Shown: positions 27,141-35,161 of the stretch, piece after piece
How the letters are laid out: every line of letters begins with the position of its first letter
Numbering within the stretch: position 1 is the stretch's first letter
NCBI RefSeq assembly: GCF_003501885.1
Contig: NZ_QWFA01000017.1
Location: 1-47,939 of the forward strand
Length of the DNA: 47,939 nucleotides
Direction of reading: 5' to 3'
DNA from: Streptomyces globisporus
GTDB taxonomy: Bacteria; Actinomycetota; Actinomycetes; Streptomycetales; Streptomycetaceae
Notes under the pieces: model-generated
The model's database searches: none
What the model was told of the DNA's origin: nothing
What the model saw: the letters and a program-made list of their open reading frames with translations, nothing else
Translations under genes and position numbers: made by a program

Positions 27141-27770
27141 ATGGCCGTGCACCAGCCCACTCACCGCCGCTCACCTTTCCACCTGCCGTCGTTGCGCGGA
27201 AATCAGGCCGCTACCGGACCGGAGGCGGACGTGTCGGCGGGTGCCGGCACGCGTACCGCGCAGGCTTACGTGCTCGCCCCGGCGCGTGTGCTGATGGGCT
27301 TCGTCTTCCTCTGGGCCTTCCTCGACAAGACGTTCGGCCTCGGTTACGCGACCGCCTCCGGCAAGGGCTGGATCGACGGGGTTTCGCCCACCGCGGGCTT
27401 CCTCGGGCACGTCGCCGTCGGCCCGATGGAGTCGACGTTCCACGCATGGGCCGGTGCGGCCTGGGCGGACTGGCTCTTCATGCTGGGTCTGCTCGGGGTC
27501 GGGCTGGCTCTGACGGCGGGGGTGGCGCTGCGTCTGACGGCGCTCGCGGGAACGCTGATGATGGCGTTGATGTGGGTGGCTGAGTGGCCGCCCGCGCAGC
27601 ATCTGTCGGACGGGTCGGCGAGCATGTCGACGAACCCGTTCGCCGACTATCACCTGGTCTACGCGGTGATGCTGATCGCTCTGGCCGCTCTCTCGGCCGG
27701 CGACGTGTTCGGTCTGGGCCGGCTGTGGGCCAGGCTCCCGGTCGTCCGTGACCACGGGTGGTTGCGCTGA
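27141..27770 (+). CDS. DoxX/DoxD-like integral membrane protein
   Basis: The product is 209 residues from ATG 27141 (SD GAAGGGA). After a soluble N-terminus of about 45 residues there are four hydrophobic segments: APARVLMGFVFLWAFLDKTF, ADWLFMLGLLGVGLALTAGV, LTALAGTLMMALMWVAEWPP and YHLVYAVMLIALAALSAGDV. The pattern LARVLMGFVFLWAFLDK..G..GW.. is typical of DoxX/DoxD-like thiosulfate:quinone oxidoreductase-related proteins of Streptomyces stress clusters. A role in membrane redox balance is inferred from family only. A hairpin terminator follows directly. Confidence 0.85.
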   Translation: MAVHQPTHRRSPFHLPSLRGNQAATGPEADVSAGAGTRTAQAYVLAPARVLMGFVFLWAFLDKTFGLGYATASGKGWIDGVSPTAGFLGHVAVGPMESTFHAWAGAAWADWLFMLGLLGVGLALTAGVALRLTALAGTLMMALMWVAEWPPAQHLSDGSASMSTNPFADYHLVYAVMLIALAALSAGDVFGLGRLWARLPVVRDHGWLR

Positions 27771-27776
27771 GCACGG

Positions 27777-27813
27777 CTGGTGGGGCGGGCCCGCCGAAGG
27801 GCCGCCCCACCAG
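27777..27813 (+). terminator. Strong hairpin after the DoxX-like gene
   Basis: CTGGTGGGGCGGGCCC, loop GCCGAA, then GGGCCGCCCCACCAG form a 15-bp stem with a single bulged G, starting 6 nt after the gene stop. There is no T-run, as is usual for Streptomyces hairpin terminators. Confidence 0.65.
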
Positions 27814-27822
27814 CCCGTCGAC

Positions 27823-27858
27823 AGGGGCCGTCGGCTCTCTTCCGGAACCAGCGGCCCC
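27823..27858. promoter_or_regulatory. Paired palindromic boxes upstream of universal stress gene 1
   Basis: AGGGGCCGTCGGCTCT (27823-27838, one base short in the centre) and GGAACCAGCGGCCCC (27844-27858) have the same order and spacing as the boxes at 33104-33139 before the paralogous stress gene, which supports common control. Confidence 0.5.
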
Positions 27859-27922
27859 GGCCACCGTGCGGACCCCGCGAGACACGCTGAGAACAGACCG
27901 AATGACACAGGAGGTGGGCGGC

Positions 27923-28828
27923 ATGGCCCGCTCGATCACCGTAGGACTCGACGGCTCGCCCGAGAGCCGGGCAGCAGCTGAATGGGCTGCCCGCGAAGCG
28001 GCGCTGCGGAAGCAGCGGGTACGACTGCTGCACGTGTGGCAGCCGGTGCCGGAGGCCATGGCCGAGGCTCCGCCTCTCGGCACCGAGACACATCAGCACT
28101 GGACCGAGCGGATTCCCCGGGAAGCCGCGCAGAAACTAAAGCTGCGTCACCCTGGCGTAGAGGTGACCACCGAGCAGCGGACAGGAGTTCCGGCCGAGGT
28201 TCTGCTCGACGCCACGCACGACGCGGAACTGCTGGTACTGGGTTCCCGCGCCCTGAGTGGCCTCGCGGGCTTCCTGGTCGGGTCCGTCGGCCAGTCGGTG
28301 ATCGCCCGGGCCGAGGTGCCCGTGGTGCTGGTGCGCGCCGGGGAACGGGCCGCCGACGAGCACGTCGAGGACTCCGCCGGTCTTCCGTCCACCGCTACCG
28401 GTTTGCGGCCTGTGGTCCTGGGCCTGGACACCGACAGACCCGACGACACGATGCTCACTTTCGCGTTCGAGGAGGCGAGATGTCGCGATGCCACGCTGAC
28501 CGTCGCCACGGGCTGGAACCTCCCCTCCTTCTACGCCTACAGCCTGGCCGCCGGAGTGGACCTCCGCGAGGACATCGTCCGGGAGCAGGCCCTGGCACTC
28601 ACCGAAGTGCTTCTGCCGTGGCGGGAGAAGTATCCGGATGTGGAGGTGGCCGAGGTCTCTCGGCTCGGCAGTCCCGCCGGCCTTCTGATCGACGCCTCTC
28701 GCGACGCCTCCCTCGTCGTCGTGGGCCGGCGCGTGCGCCGCAGCCCTTTCGGCGCGCACATCGGTGCCGTCGCCCACGCGGTCATGCACCATGCCATCGC
28801 GCCGGTCGCCGTCGTCGCTCACGACTGA
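27923..28828 (+). CDS. Universal stress protein, two Usp domains (1 of 7)
   Basis: The product is 301 residues from ATG 27923 (SD CAGGAGGTGG). The first Usp domain is ITVGLDGSPESRAAAEWAAR to ELLVLGSRALSGLAGFLVGS..VPVVLVRAG. The second starts at RPVVLGLDTDRPDDTMLTFA and ends VVVGRRVRRSPFGAHIGAVAHAVMHH. The nucleotide-binding pattern G-x2-G-x9-G(S/T) is imperfect in the first half (A at the second G) and absent in the second. It is closely similar to the protein at 33204, including the QHWTER(I/V)PREAA stretch, so the two are a recent duplication. Mycobacterial relatives such as Rv2623 are DosR-controlled ATP-binding growth regulators. Confidence 0.92.
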   Translation: MARSITVGLDGSPESRAAAEWAAREAALRKQRVRLLHVWQPVPEAMAEAPPLGTETHQHWTERIPREAAQKLKLRHPGVEVTTEQRTGVPAEVLLDATHDAELLVLGSRALSGLAGFLVGSVGQSVIARAEVPVVLVRAGERAADEHVEDSAGLPSTATGLRPVVLGLDTDRPDDTMLTFAFEEARCRDATLTVATGWNLPSFYAYSLAAGVDLREDIVREQALALTEVLLPWREKYPDVEVAEVSRLGSPAGLLIDASRDASLVVVGRRVRRSPFGAHIGAVAHAVMHHAIAPVAVVAHD

Positions 28829-28945
28829 CGCGCGGACACGCCTGCTGCCGCGACGACCACCGGGCTCTTGTCCGCACCGGTCCGGCAACGCCGCCCGCAC
28901 GTCTACGTAGCCCGAGTACGGCACGTGAGGGCGTTCTCCGGCAGA

Positions 28946-28982
28946 GCAGGGACGGTCGGCCCTCGACGCCGACCGTCCCTGC
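28946..28982. terminator. 15-bp perfect inverted repeat between stress gene 1 and the second split-barrel gene
   Basis: GCAGGGACGGTCGGC (28946-28960), loop CCTCGAC, GCCGACCGTCCCTGC (28968-28982) form a perfect stem. It lies 118 bp after one gene and 51 bp before the next, so it may be a terminator. Each arm also looks like a cluster box (AGGGACGGTCGGCCCT at 28948-28963), so it may be an operator for the downstream gene. Confidence 0.55.
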
Positions 28983-29033
28983 CGTGAAGGTTGAAGATCT
29001 GCGCAGGACCTCGCACGGAAAGGCGACCGGCTG

Positions 29034-29474
29034 ATGTACCGCAATGATGGATTTCGGGAACTGCACCGGCGGGAGAGCCTACGCCGACTGGCCGGGGTGA
29101 CGGTGGGGCGCATCGTCCACACGCGCGACGCCCTGCCGGCCGTCCTGCCGGTCAACTATCTTCTCGAAGACAACGGTGCCGTGTTGCTGCGTACGTCCGC
29201 CTCTTCCGAGCTGGTCCGCGCCGTCGACGGCGCTGTCGTCGCTTTCGAGGCCGACGAGGTCGACACCGCGGCGCACTCCGGTTGGAGCGTTGTCGTCACT
29301 GGTCTCGCCTCTGTGGTGACCGACCCCGACGAGCACGAGCGACTGGTCCGCACCGGGCCCCGATCCTGGGTGCCCTGGCCCGTGGAGGTCTTCGTCCGTA
29401 TTCAGCCTGAACTGGTCACCGGCCGGGAACTGGTCGGCGGGCGCACCCTCTACGGAGTGAACCTGCCTTCGTGA
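29034..29474 (+). CDS. Pyridoxamine 5'-phosphate oxidase-like FMN split-barrel protein (second copy)
   Basis: The product is 146 residues, ATG 29034. It is a paralogue of the protein at 16215: LRRLAGVTVGRIVHTRDALPAVLPVNY, GAVLLRTSASSELVRAVDGAVVAFEADEV, GWSVVVTGLASVVTDPDEHE, VRIQPELVTGRELVG. These small flavin- or deazaflavin-binding barrels are frequent in Streptomyces stress clusters, and mycobacterial relatives occur among dormancy genes. The exact substrate is unknown. The inverted repeat upstream may control it. Confidence 0.88.
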   Translation: MYRNDGFRELHRRESLRRLAGVTVGRIVHTRDALPAVLPVNYLLEDNGAVLLRTSASSELVRAVDGAVVAFEADEVDTAAHSGWSVVVTGLASVVTDPDEHERLVRTGPRSWVPWPVEVFVRIQPELVTGRELVGGRTLYGVNLPS

Positions 29475-29844
29475 GCCGCCGAGTGCGCCCGGACACCGGC
29501 CCCCGCCTTCCGCCGACACGCGATCGTCATACCTTGCGGGAGCTTGTCGGCGGAGTCCCTCCGGCCGGCCCGACCGGCCTCTTCTGATCTTTGCCCAGGG
29601 CACCGGTTGTTCACGAGCCTGGTCCGTACGAGCCGTCCATGACCCAGGCCCCCTGCCGCCGATCGCCCGTCCCACCCCTCCGAGCTCCGCGGGTGGCTGT
29701 GGGCCGAAGGGCCCTCACCGGCAGTCCGGAGGTCCTCGGGCACGGGCCTCCCACAGGTACGGGTGGCACCTCGGCGCGGACCCGTCGGCTCTGCCGGGAA
29801 GGAGCGGCGGGAGCCAGGATGAGGGAGACCGAGGAGGAGTTGCC
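29475..29844. other. Intergenic region upstream of the hibernation factor
   Basis: 370 bp without a supported gene. It holds one cluster-type box, CGGCCCGACCGGCCTC at 29566-29581, about 265 bp before the hibernation-factor ATG. The 3' part (GAAGGAGCGGCGGGAGCC.. GGAGGAGTTGCC) includes the ribosome binding site. Confidence 0.45.
29566..29581. promoter_or_regulatory. Palindromic box upstream of the hibernation factor gene
   Basis: CGGCCCGACCGGCCTC matches the core CCGACCGGCC of the cluster palindrome. It is the only good copy in this intergenic region. Confidence 0.45.
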
Positions 29845-30639
29845 ATGAGTGGTCTCAGGACCAGCGAAGAAGTCGACGTCCAGGTGCGTAACCGAGGACA
29901 GGTGCCGGACGAGGCGGACGCCTACGCCCGGAGAAAGGTGCTCGTGGTGATCAGCCATGTGAGCGAGCCGGTTCTGTCGGCCCACGTGAAGCTCACGCAA
30001 GCCGCCCATGCTTCGGCGGCCCGTCCGGCTACGGCTCAGGCGGTGGTGGACGTCAACGGCAGACCCGTGCGGGCCCATGTCGCCGCGACCACCATGTTCG
30101 AGGCCGTCGATCTCCTGCAGGAACGCCTGACCGCGCGCATCGCCCGGGCACGGCGATACACGGTGCGCGGATCGCGCGGTGGCGGCCCGGACGGCCGGAC
30201 GTGGCGGGACGGCTCGGGTCATGAGCACCGCCCGCACCGCCAGCACCTTCCGGCCGAAGAACGCCGCATCATCCGGCACAAGTCGTTCAGCCTGGCCCTG
30301 CAGACACCGCAGGACGCCGTGATCGATCTGGAGGCCATGGACCACGACTTCTGGCTCTTCACCGACCTGGCATCAGGGCACGACAGGGTGGTTTACCGGG
30401 ACGCTGTCGGCGGCCGGCATCGTATGGCGTCGCTCGGGATCCCCGGCCAACGGGACTTCGAGGGACTGCTGAGCGTGAGCACGGTTCCCGTCCCCGCGAG
30501 CGATGTGGACGGGGCAGTCCAGCGACTGTGCCTGACCGGTCTGCCCTTCGTCTTCTTCCACGACACCGGCATCGGCCGGGGCAGCGTCCTCTATCACCGC
30601 TACGACGGCCACTACGGACTGATCACCCCGGCCCTGTAG
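29845..30639 (+). CDS. Ribosome hibernation promoting factor-like protein, RafH/DATIN type
   Basis: The product is 264 residues, ATG 29845, SD GAGGAGTTGCC. The N-terminal S30AE/HPF fold (DVQVRNRGQVPDEADAYARR; AQAVVDVNGRPVRAHVAATT; MFEAVDLLQERLTARIARAR) binds the 30S subunit. A basic linker (about 110-140) follows. Two copies of the HPF C-terminal module follow: RIIRHKSFSLALQTPQDAVIDLEAMDHDFWLFTD..GRHRMASLGI and STVPVPASDVDGAVQRLCLTGLPFVFFHD..VLYHRYDGHYGLITP. Ordinary long HPF has one module. Length and duplication resemble mycobacterial RafH (Rv0079), a DosR-regulon factor that stabilises ribosomes under hypoxia. The role here is inferred from that. Confidence 0.88.
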   Translation: MSGLRTSEEVDVQVRNRGQVPDEADAYARRKVLVVISHVSEPVLSAHVKLTQAAHASAARPATAQAVVDVNGRPVRAHVAATTMFEAVDLLQERLTARIARARRYTVRGSRGGGPDGRTWRDGSGHEHRPHRQHLPAEERRIIRHKSFSLALQTPQDAVIDLEAMDHDFWLFTDLASGHDRVVYRDAVGGRHRMASLGIPGQRDFEGLLSVSTVPVPASDVDGAVQRLCLTGLPFVFFHDTGIGRGSVLYHRYDGHYGLITPAL

Positions 30640-30800
30640 AGGCGTCAACTCACCACCGTGCCGCAGCCTTGCGGGACCGGACAGCTCGCGGTCGACGGCC
30701 GGCGCGCCGCCGCCTGCCGCCGCGCCCGGGCCGTCGCCCCGCCCTCGTCTTCGCTCTGCCACCGCTCCTCGACCAGACACACCCTGTATTCGGAGGAACC

Positions 30801-31718
30801 ATGTCCCGACGTACCGTCATCGCCGCTGTGGACGGCTCGGCCGAGTCGCTCGCCGCAGTGGCATGGGCCGCCCGGGAGGCCCGCCTGCGCAGTCTGCCCC
30901 TGCACCTCCTCCATGCCCGGCAGGAGCGTTCGCCGCTCTTCAGCCCCGCCCTGTCGGGGGGCATCGGCACCACATCCGGCGGAACCACCATGACCCGGCA
31001 CGGGGCGGAGCACGTCCTTGCCGAGACGGCCGATCGGTTGGGGGGGAGGCATCCCGACCTCGACGTCAGCGTCGATCAGGTCATCGGGCGCCCCGCGGAG
31101 GTGCTGCTCTCCGCGACGGAGCAGGCGGAGGTCCTGGTGATGGGATCGCGAGGGCTCGGTGTCCTCGGTGGCTTCCTGGCCGGATCGGTGTCCACGCCCG
31201 TCATCGCCCGTGCCGAGCGCCCGGTCGTCGTCGTGCGGCCCGGCGGACGGGTCGAGGACGGGGCCGGTGGCAGCCCGGCCTCCAGCCGGTACCTCGACGT
31301 GGTGCTCGGCCTAGACCTCTCCCGGCCGTGTGACGAGTTGATCTCCTATGCCTTCGAAGCCGCCACCGCTCGCGCGGCCGGGCTGCGGGTCATCCACGGC
31401 TGGACCGCCCCGGCCGTCTTCGACCACGACCCCGCAGCCGCCGACCCCGGCCATCGTGTCGCCCGGGGACTGCGCGAAGCGAGCGTGCTCACGGACGTAC
31501 TGCGACCGTGGCGCGGCGCGTTCCCACAGGTCGAAGTCACGGAGCAGTGTGTCGTCGGCAGGGCCGCCCACCACCTCGTGGACGCCTCCTCCAACGCCTC
31601 ACTGCTGGTGGTGGGGCGGCGTATGCGCCGCGCACCGTTCGTCACGCACGTCGGGCCGGTCACGCACGCGGTGCTGCACCACGCCGCGGCCCCGGTGGCA
31701 GTGGTTCCCCACCTGTGA
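30801..31718 (+). CDS. Universal stress protein, two Usp domains (2 of 7)
   Basis: The product is 305 residues from ATG 30801 (SD CGGAGGAACC). The first half carries a canonical nucleotide motif (VMGSRGLGVLGGFLAGSVST: G-x2-G-x9-GS). The second half ends with a degenerate VVGRRMRRAPFVTHVGPVTH and AVLHHAAAPVAVVPHL. A His/Gly-rich insert (SGGIGTTSGGTTMTRHGAEH) is in the first half. It follows the hibernation factor by 161 bp with no obvious box between, so it may share its transcript. Confidence 0.92.
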   Translation: MSRRTVIAAVDGSAESLAAVAWAAREARLRSLPLHLLHARQERSPLFSPALSGGIGTTSGGTTMTRHGAEHVLAETADRLGGRHPDLDVSVDQVIGRPAEVLLSATEQAEVLVMGSRGLGVLGGFLAGSVSTPVIARAERPVVVVRPGGRVEDGAGGSPASSRYLDVVLGLDLSRPCDELISYAFEAATARAAGLRVIHGWTAPAVFDHDPAAADPGHRVARGLREASVLTDVLRPWRGAFPQVEVTEQCVVGRAAHHLVDASSNASLLVVGRRMRRAPFVTHVGPVTHAVLHHAAAPVAVVPHL

Positions 31719-31869
31719 GCGCGTACGGTCGGCTCCACGCGCACTGAGAGACCGCCGGGGCCGGTCGTCTCCGCTTCCACGACGCACCAGCTCCCCGGAG
31801 CGGCCCTTCCGGTGACATCGCCGTCCAGCCGACTCGGGACCGGTTGGAGGCCTGTCGCACAGCACGATC

Positions 31870-31906
31870 AGGGCCGCTCAGGCCCACACCAGGGACGATC
31901 GGCCCC
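31870..31906. promoter_or_regulatory. Paired palindromic boxes upstream of universal stress gene 3
   Basis: AGGGCCGCTCAGGCCC (31870-31885) and AGGGACGATCGGCCCC (31891-31906) are offset by 21 bp and end 93 bp before the ATG at 32000. Confidence 0.6.
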
Positions 31907-31999
31907 AGTGTCGGATGCCGGCCCCGTGTGAGGCTCACACCATCACGTCATCACATCCGCTGGAGTCTTCCCCCTTCAGCGGAAACATCAGGAGGCAAC

Positions 32000-32875
32000 A
32001 TGTCCGGCATCATCACCGTAGGACTGGACGGGACCGACCACGCTGCGGCGGCGGCGGACTGGGCGGCCCAGGAGGCGGAGCGCCGGCGATCGGCCCTGCG
32101 ACTGGTGCACGCCTGGGTCTGGCGCCCCACCGACGTGGCGTACGTCGGAGACCGGGCGGCCGAGGAGCGCTGGATACGCAACATGCTCGACGAGGCCCGG
32201 TCCCGCGTCGCCAGGGAGCACCCGGCCCTGGACATCACGACCGAGCTGATCGTCGACGACCCGGTGCCCACCCTCCTGGCCGAAGCCGCACGCGCCGACA
32301 TGCTGGTGCTGGGATCGCGCGGCTACGGCACCCTGACCGGCTACCTGATCGGTTCCATCTCGATGAAGGTGCTGCGCCACGCCGCCGGGCCGGTCGTCAT
32401 GGTCGGGAAGCCGCATTCCGGCACGCCCCAGCAGGCTCCGGGGGTGGTGGTCGGCGTGGAACCCGGACAGATCGGTGACGCGGTCCTGGAGTTCGCCTTC
32501 TCGGCCGCGGCCGAACGCGGAGGGACCCTGCGTGCCGTACATGCCTGGAGCATCCCGACGGCCCTCGCCTGGAGCCCGGGTTCGCTGTATCTGGTCGAGG
32601 CGGCGAACGGTCTGGAGCAGATCAACAGAGAGGTGCTGGCCGAAACCCTCAAGCCGTGGCGCGACAAGTATCCACAGGTCGAGGTCGTCGAGCAGTTCGA
32701 GATCGGCTCCGCCTCCGAAGTCCTGCTGTCCAACAGCGCCGATGCCGGCCTCGTGGTCGTCGGGCGTCGCAGCCACGAGGCGGGCCTGCGACGTCTCGGC
32801 CCGGTCACCCACGCCGTTCTGCACCACGCCACAGCCCCCGTCGCGGTCGTGCCTCACGACTGTCCCCCCGGGTAG
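32000..32875 (+). CDS. Universal stress protein, two Usp domains (3 of 7)
   Basis: The product is 291 residues from ATG 32000 (SD CAGGAGGCAAC). First half: GIITVGLDGTDHAAAAADWA to MLVLGSRGYGTLTGYLIGSI (canonical G-x2-G-x9-GS). Second half: GVVVGVEPGQIGDAVLEFAF to VVVGRRSHEAGLRRLGPVTH, which has lost the ATP motif. It is more divergent than the 27923/33204 pair. It stands alone between two box pairs and is probably monocistronic. TAG stop. Confidence 0.92.
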   Translation: MSGIITVGLDGTDHAAAAADWAAQEAERRRSALRLVHAWVWRPTDVAYVGDRAAEERWIRNMLDEARSRVAREHPALDITTELIVDDPVPTLLAEAARADMLVLGSRGYGTLTGYLIGSISMKVLRHAAGPVVMVGKPHSGTPQQAPGVVVGVEPGQIGDAVLEFAFSAAAERGGTLRAVHAWSIPTALAWSPGSLYLVEAANGLEQINREVLAETLKPWRDKYPQVEVVEQFEIGSASEVLLSNSADAGLVVVGRRSHEAGLRRLGPVTHAVLHHATAPVAVVPHDCPPG

Positions 32876-33203
32876 GACCGCGCCCGTATCTCCTCACCGC
32901 GCGGACGAAGGCGCGTGCGATGCCTTCTCTCCCGCACCGGCCGGAGCGGCCTGGGCGGACCGCCGGCTGGCACCGGGCCCGAGCGGTACCCGTCCGGTGC
33001 CGCTCGGCCTGGCTTGGGGCCGTCCGCTTCCGGTCGTCCGAGGCAACGGATGACTGCGGCTGAGCACCCCCGGTGCTTTGGACCGCCGTGCACCCGCGCC
33101 GATGGGGCCGGTCGGCCCCTTCGGGGGACCAGCGGCCCCTGCCCCGAGAACCGGACGAACAGTGACGCTGGAACCAGAGCATTCGAGACCGGAGGAGAGC
33201 ATC
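32876..33203. other. Intergenic region upstream of universal stress gene 4
   Basis: 328 bp without a supported gene; it contains the box pair at 33104-33139 and the promoter of the 33.2-36.0 kb operon. Confidence 0.5.
33104..33139. promoter_or_regulatory. Paired palindromic boxes upstream of the usp-adh-usp operon
   Basis: GGGGCCGGTCGGCCCC (33104-33119), a perfect palindrome apart from its two central bases, is followed by GGGGACCAGCGGCCCC (33124-33139) at a 20-bp offset, 65 bp before the ATG at 33204. It is the clearest pair in the window. Confidence 0.68.
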
Positions 33204-34103
33204 ATGGCCCGCACGATCACCGTAGGACTCGACGGATCGGCCGAGAGCGGAGCCGCTGCGGAATGGGCGGCGCGCGAGGCGAAGCTGCGTGACCTGCCGG
33301 TACGGCTGATGCACGTGTGGATGCCGGTGCCGGAGCCGATGGCCCAGGCCCCGCTCCTGGGTGCAGAGACCCACCAGCACTGGACCGAGCGGGTCCCGCG
33401 CGAGGCCGCCGAAGGGCTCAGGCTGCGCCACCCGGGGGTAGAGGTGAGCACCGAGCAGCGTAGCGGGACGCCGACCGAGGCCCTTGTGGAAGCCGCCCGC
33501 GACGCTGAGTTGCTGGTCCTGGGGTCCCGGGCGCTGAGCGGGCTCGGCGGCTTCCTTGTGGGCTCCGTCGGGCAGGCCGTGATCGCCCGGACCCAGGTGC
33601 CCGTGGTCCTGGTGCGCGCCGGGGAACAGGCCGCCGACGAGCACGTCATGGACCCCGCCGGCATTCCGTCCGCCGCCACCGCTTTCCGCCCCGTCGTCCT
33701 CGGCCTCGGCAGCCCCGACGACGCCGTCATCGCCTTCGCCTTCGAGGAGGCCAAGCGTCGGAAGGCCGCCTTGTACGCGGTCCGGGCCTGGGACTCGTGG
33801 CCCTACGCCGTTTACACCGTCGGGCCGGGTTTCGAACACCACGAGGAGTTCTCCCGCCAGAGGGCCGACGCACTAGCCGATACCCTGCGTCCGTGGCGGC
33901 AGAAGTACCCGGACGTCGAGGTCGTCGAGGTGTCCCGCCCGGGCAGCGCCGCCGCTCTCCTGATCGACGCCTCCCGTGACGCCTCCCTCGTCGTCGTAGG
34001 CCGCCGCATACGCCGTAACCCCTTCGGCACCCACATCGGTGCCGTCACCCACGCCGTGCTCCACCACTCCACCGCGCCCGTCGCCGTCGTCTCACACGAC
34101 TGA
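33204..34103 (+). CDS. Universal stress protein, two Usp domains (4 of 7)
   Basis: The product is 299 residues from ATG 33204 (SD CGGAGGAGAGC). It is a close paralogue of the protein at 27923: MARTITVGLDGSAESGAAAE, THQHWTERVPREAAEGLRLR, LLVLGSRALSGLGGFLVGSV, and C-terminal VVVGRRIRRNPFGTHIGAVT. ATP motifs are imperfect in both halves. It heads an operon: the alcohol dehydrogenase starts 30 bp later and another stress protein follows with a 5-bp gap. The boxes upstream imply control by the two-component system. Confidence 0.93.
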   Translation: MARTITVGLDGSAESGAAAEWAAREAKLRDLPVRLMHVWMPVPEPMAQAPLLGAETHQHWTERVPREAAEGLRLRHPGVEVSTEQRSGTPTEALVEAARDAELLVLGSRALSGLGGFLVGSVGQAVIARTQVPVVLVRAGEQAADEHVMDPAGIPSAATAFRPVVLGLGSPDDAVIAFAFEEAKRRKAALYAVRAWDSWPYAVYTVGPGFEHHEEFSRQRADALADTLRPWRQKYPDVEVVEVSRPGSAAALLIDASRDASLVVVGRRIRRNPFGTHIGAVTHAVLHHSTAPVAVVSHD

Positions 34104-34133
34104 CGCACATCCGTACAAAGGAACGAGGACATC

Positions 34134-35156
34134 ATGAAGGCAGCGGTCGTACGGAAATTCGGTCAGCCCCTCGTCATCGAGGAGCGCCCCGACCCCGAGC
34201 CCGGCCCCGGACAGGTCCGTGTCCGCGTCGAAGCGTCCGGGCTGTGCCACACCGACATCCACGCCGCGCACGGTGACTGGCCCGTCAAACCCACCCCGCC
34301 GTTCGTGCCCGGTCACGAAGGTGTCGGCCTCGTCGAGAAGCTCGGCGAGGGAGTCACTCATCTCGCCGTCGGCCAACGGGTCGCCGTGCCGTGGCTCGGC
34401 CGCGCGTGCGGGCGCTGCGAGCACTGCCTGTCGGGCTGGGAGACGCTGTGCGAGAGCCAGGTCAACACCGGTTACGGCTGCGACGGCGGATACGCCGAGA
34501 AGATGCTGGCCTGGGCCGACTTCGCCCAGCTGGTCCCCGAGGGCGTCAGCGCCATCGACGCCGCCCCGCTGACCTGCGCGGGCGTCACCACCTACAAGGC
34601 CCTGAAGGTCGCAGGCGTCCGGCCCTCACAGCTCGTCGCCATCTCCGGCGTGGGCGGTCTCGGCCATCTGGCGGTTCAGTACGCGAAGATCGCCGGCGCC
34701 ACCGTCGCCGCCATCGACGTCACCGACGAGAAGCTCGAACTCGCCCGGGAACTGGGCGCCGACATCCTCATCGATGCCCGTACCCAGGACGTCGGGGCGG
34801 AGCTGAAGCGGCACGGCGGCGCCCACGCAGCCCTCGCCCTCGCGGTCAGCCCGGCGGCCTTCGAAGCCGTCAACTCGGGTCTGCGGCGCGGTGGGAAGCT
34901 CGTCATGGTGGCTCTGCCCGCGCACGGCACCATCCAGGTGCCCATCTTCGACACCGTGCTCAACGGCACCTCGGTGATCGGATCCATCGTCGGTACCCGC
35001 CAGGACCTCGCGGAGGTCTTCCAGCTCCACGCGGCCGGCCGGACGAAGGTCATCCAGGAGACCCGACCGCTCACCTCCGTCAACGAATCGATCGACGAGG
35101 TGCTGCACGGCAAGGTCAAGGCCCGCATCGTTTTCGACCTCGGCGCGGGAGGCTGA
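34134..35156 (+). CDS. adhP: Zinc-dependent alcohol dehydrogenase, AdhP type
   Basis: The product is 340 residues, ATG 34134, SD AAAGGAACGAGG. It is a medium-chain MDR enzyme: catalytic Zn ligands in ASGLCHTDIHAAHGDW and VPGHEGVG, four structural Zn cysteines in RACGRCEHCLSGWETLCES, and NAD site ISGVGGLGHLAVQYAK. It interconverts primary alcohols and aldehydes with NAD(H). Placed inside a hypoxia operon it would dispose of acetaldehyde/NADH, complementing AdhE. Confidence 0.94.
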   Translation: MKAAVVRKFGQPLVIEERPDPEPGPGQVRVRVEASGLCHTDIHAAHGDWPVKPTPPFVPGHEGVGLVEKLGEGVTHLAVGQRVAVPWLGRACGRCEHCLSGWETLCESQVNTGYGCDGGYAEKMLAWADFAQLVPEGVSAIDAAPLTCAGVTTYKALKVAGVRPSQLVAISGVGGLGHLAVQYAKIAGATVAAIDVTDEKLELARELGADILIDARTQDVGAELKRHGGAHAALALAVSPAAFEAVNSGLRRGGKLVMVALPAHGTIQVPIFDTVLNGTSVIGSIVGTRQDLAEVFQLHAAGRTKVIQETRPLTSVNESIDEVLHGKVKARIVFDLGAGG

Positions 35157-35161
35157 GAGCG

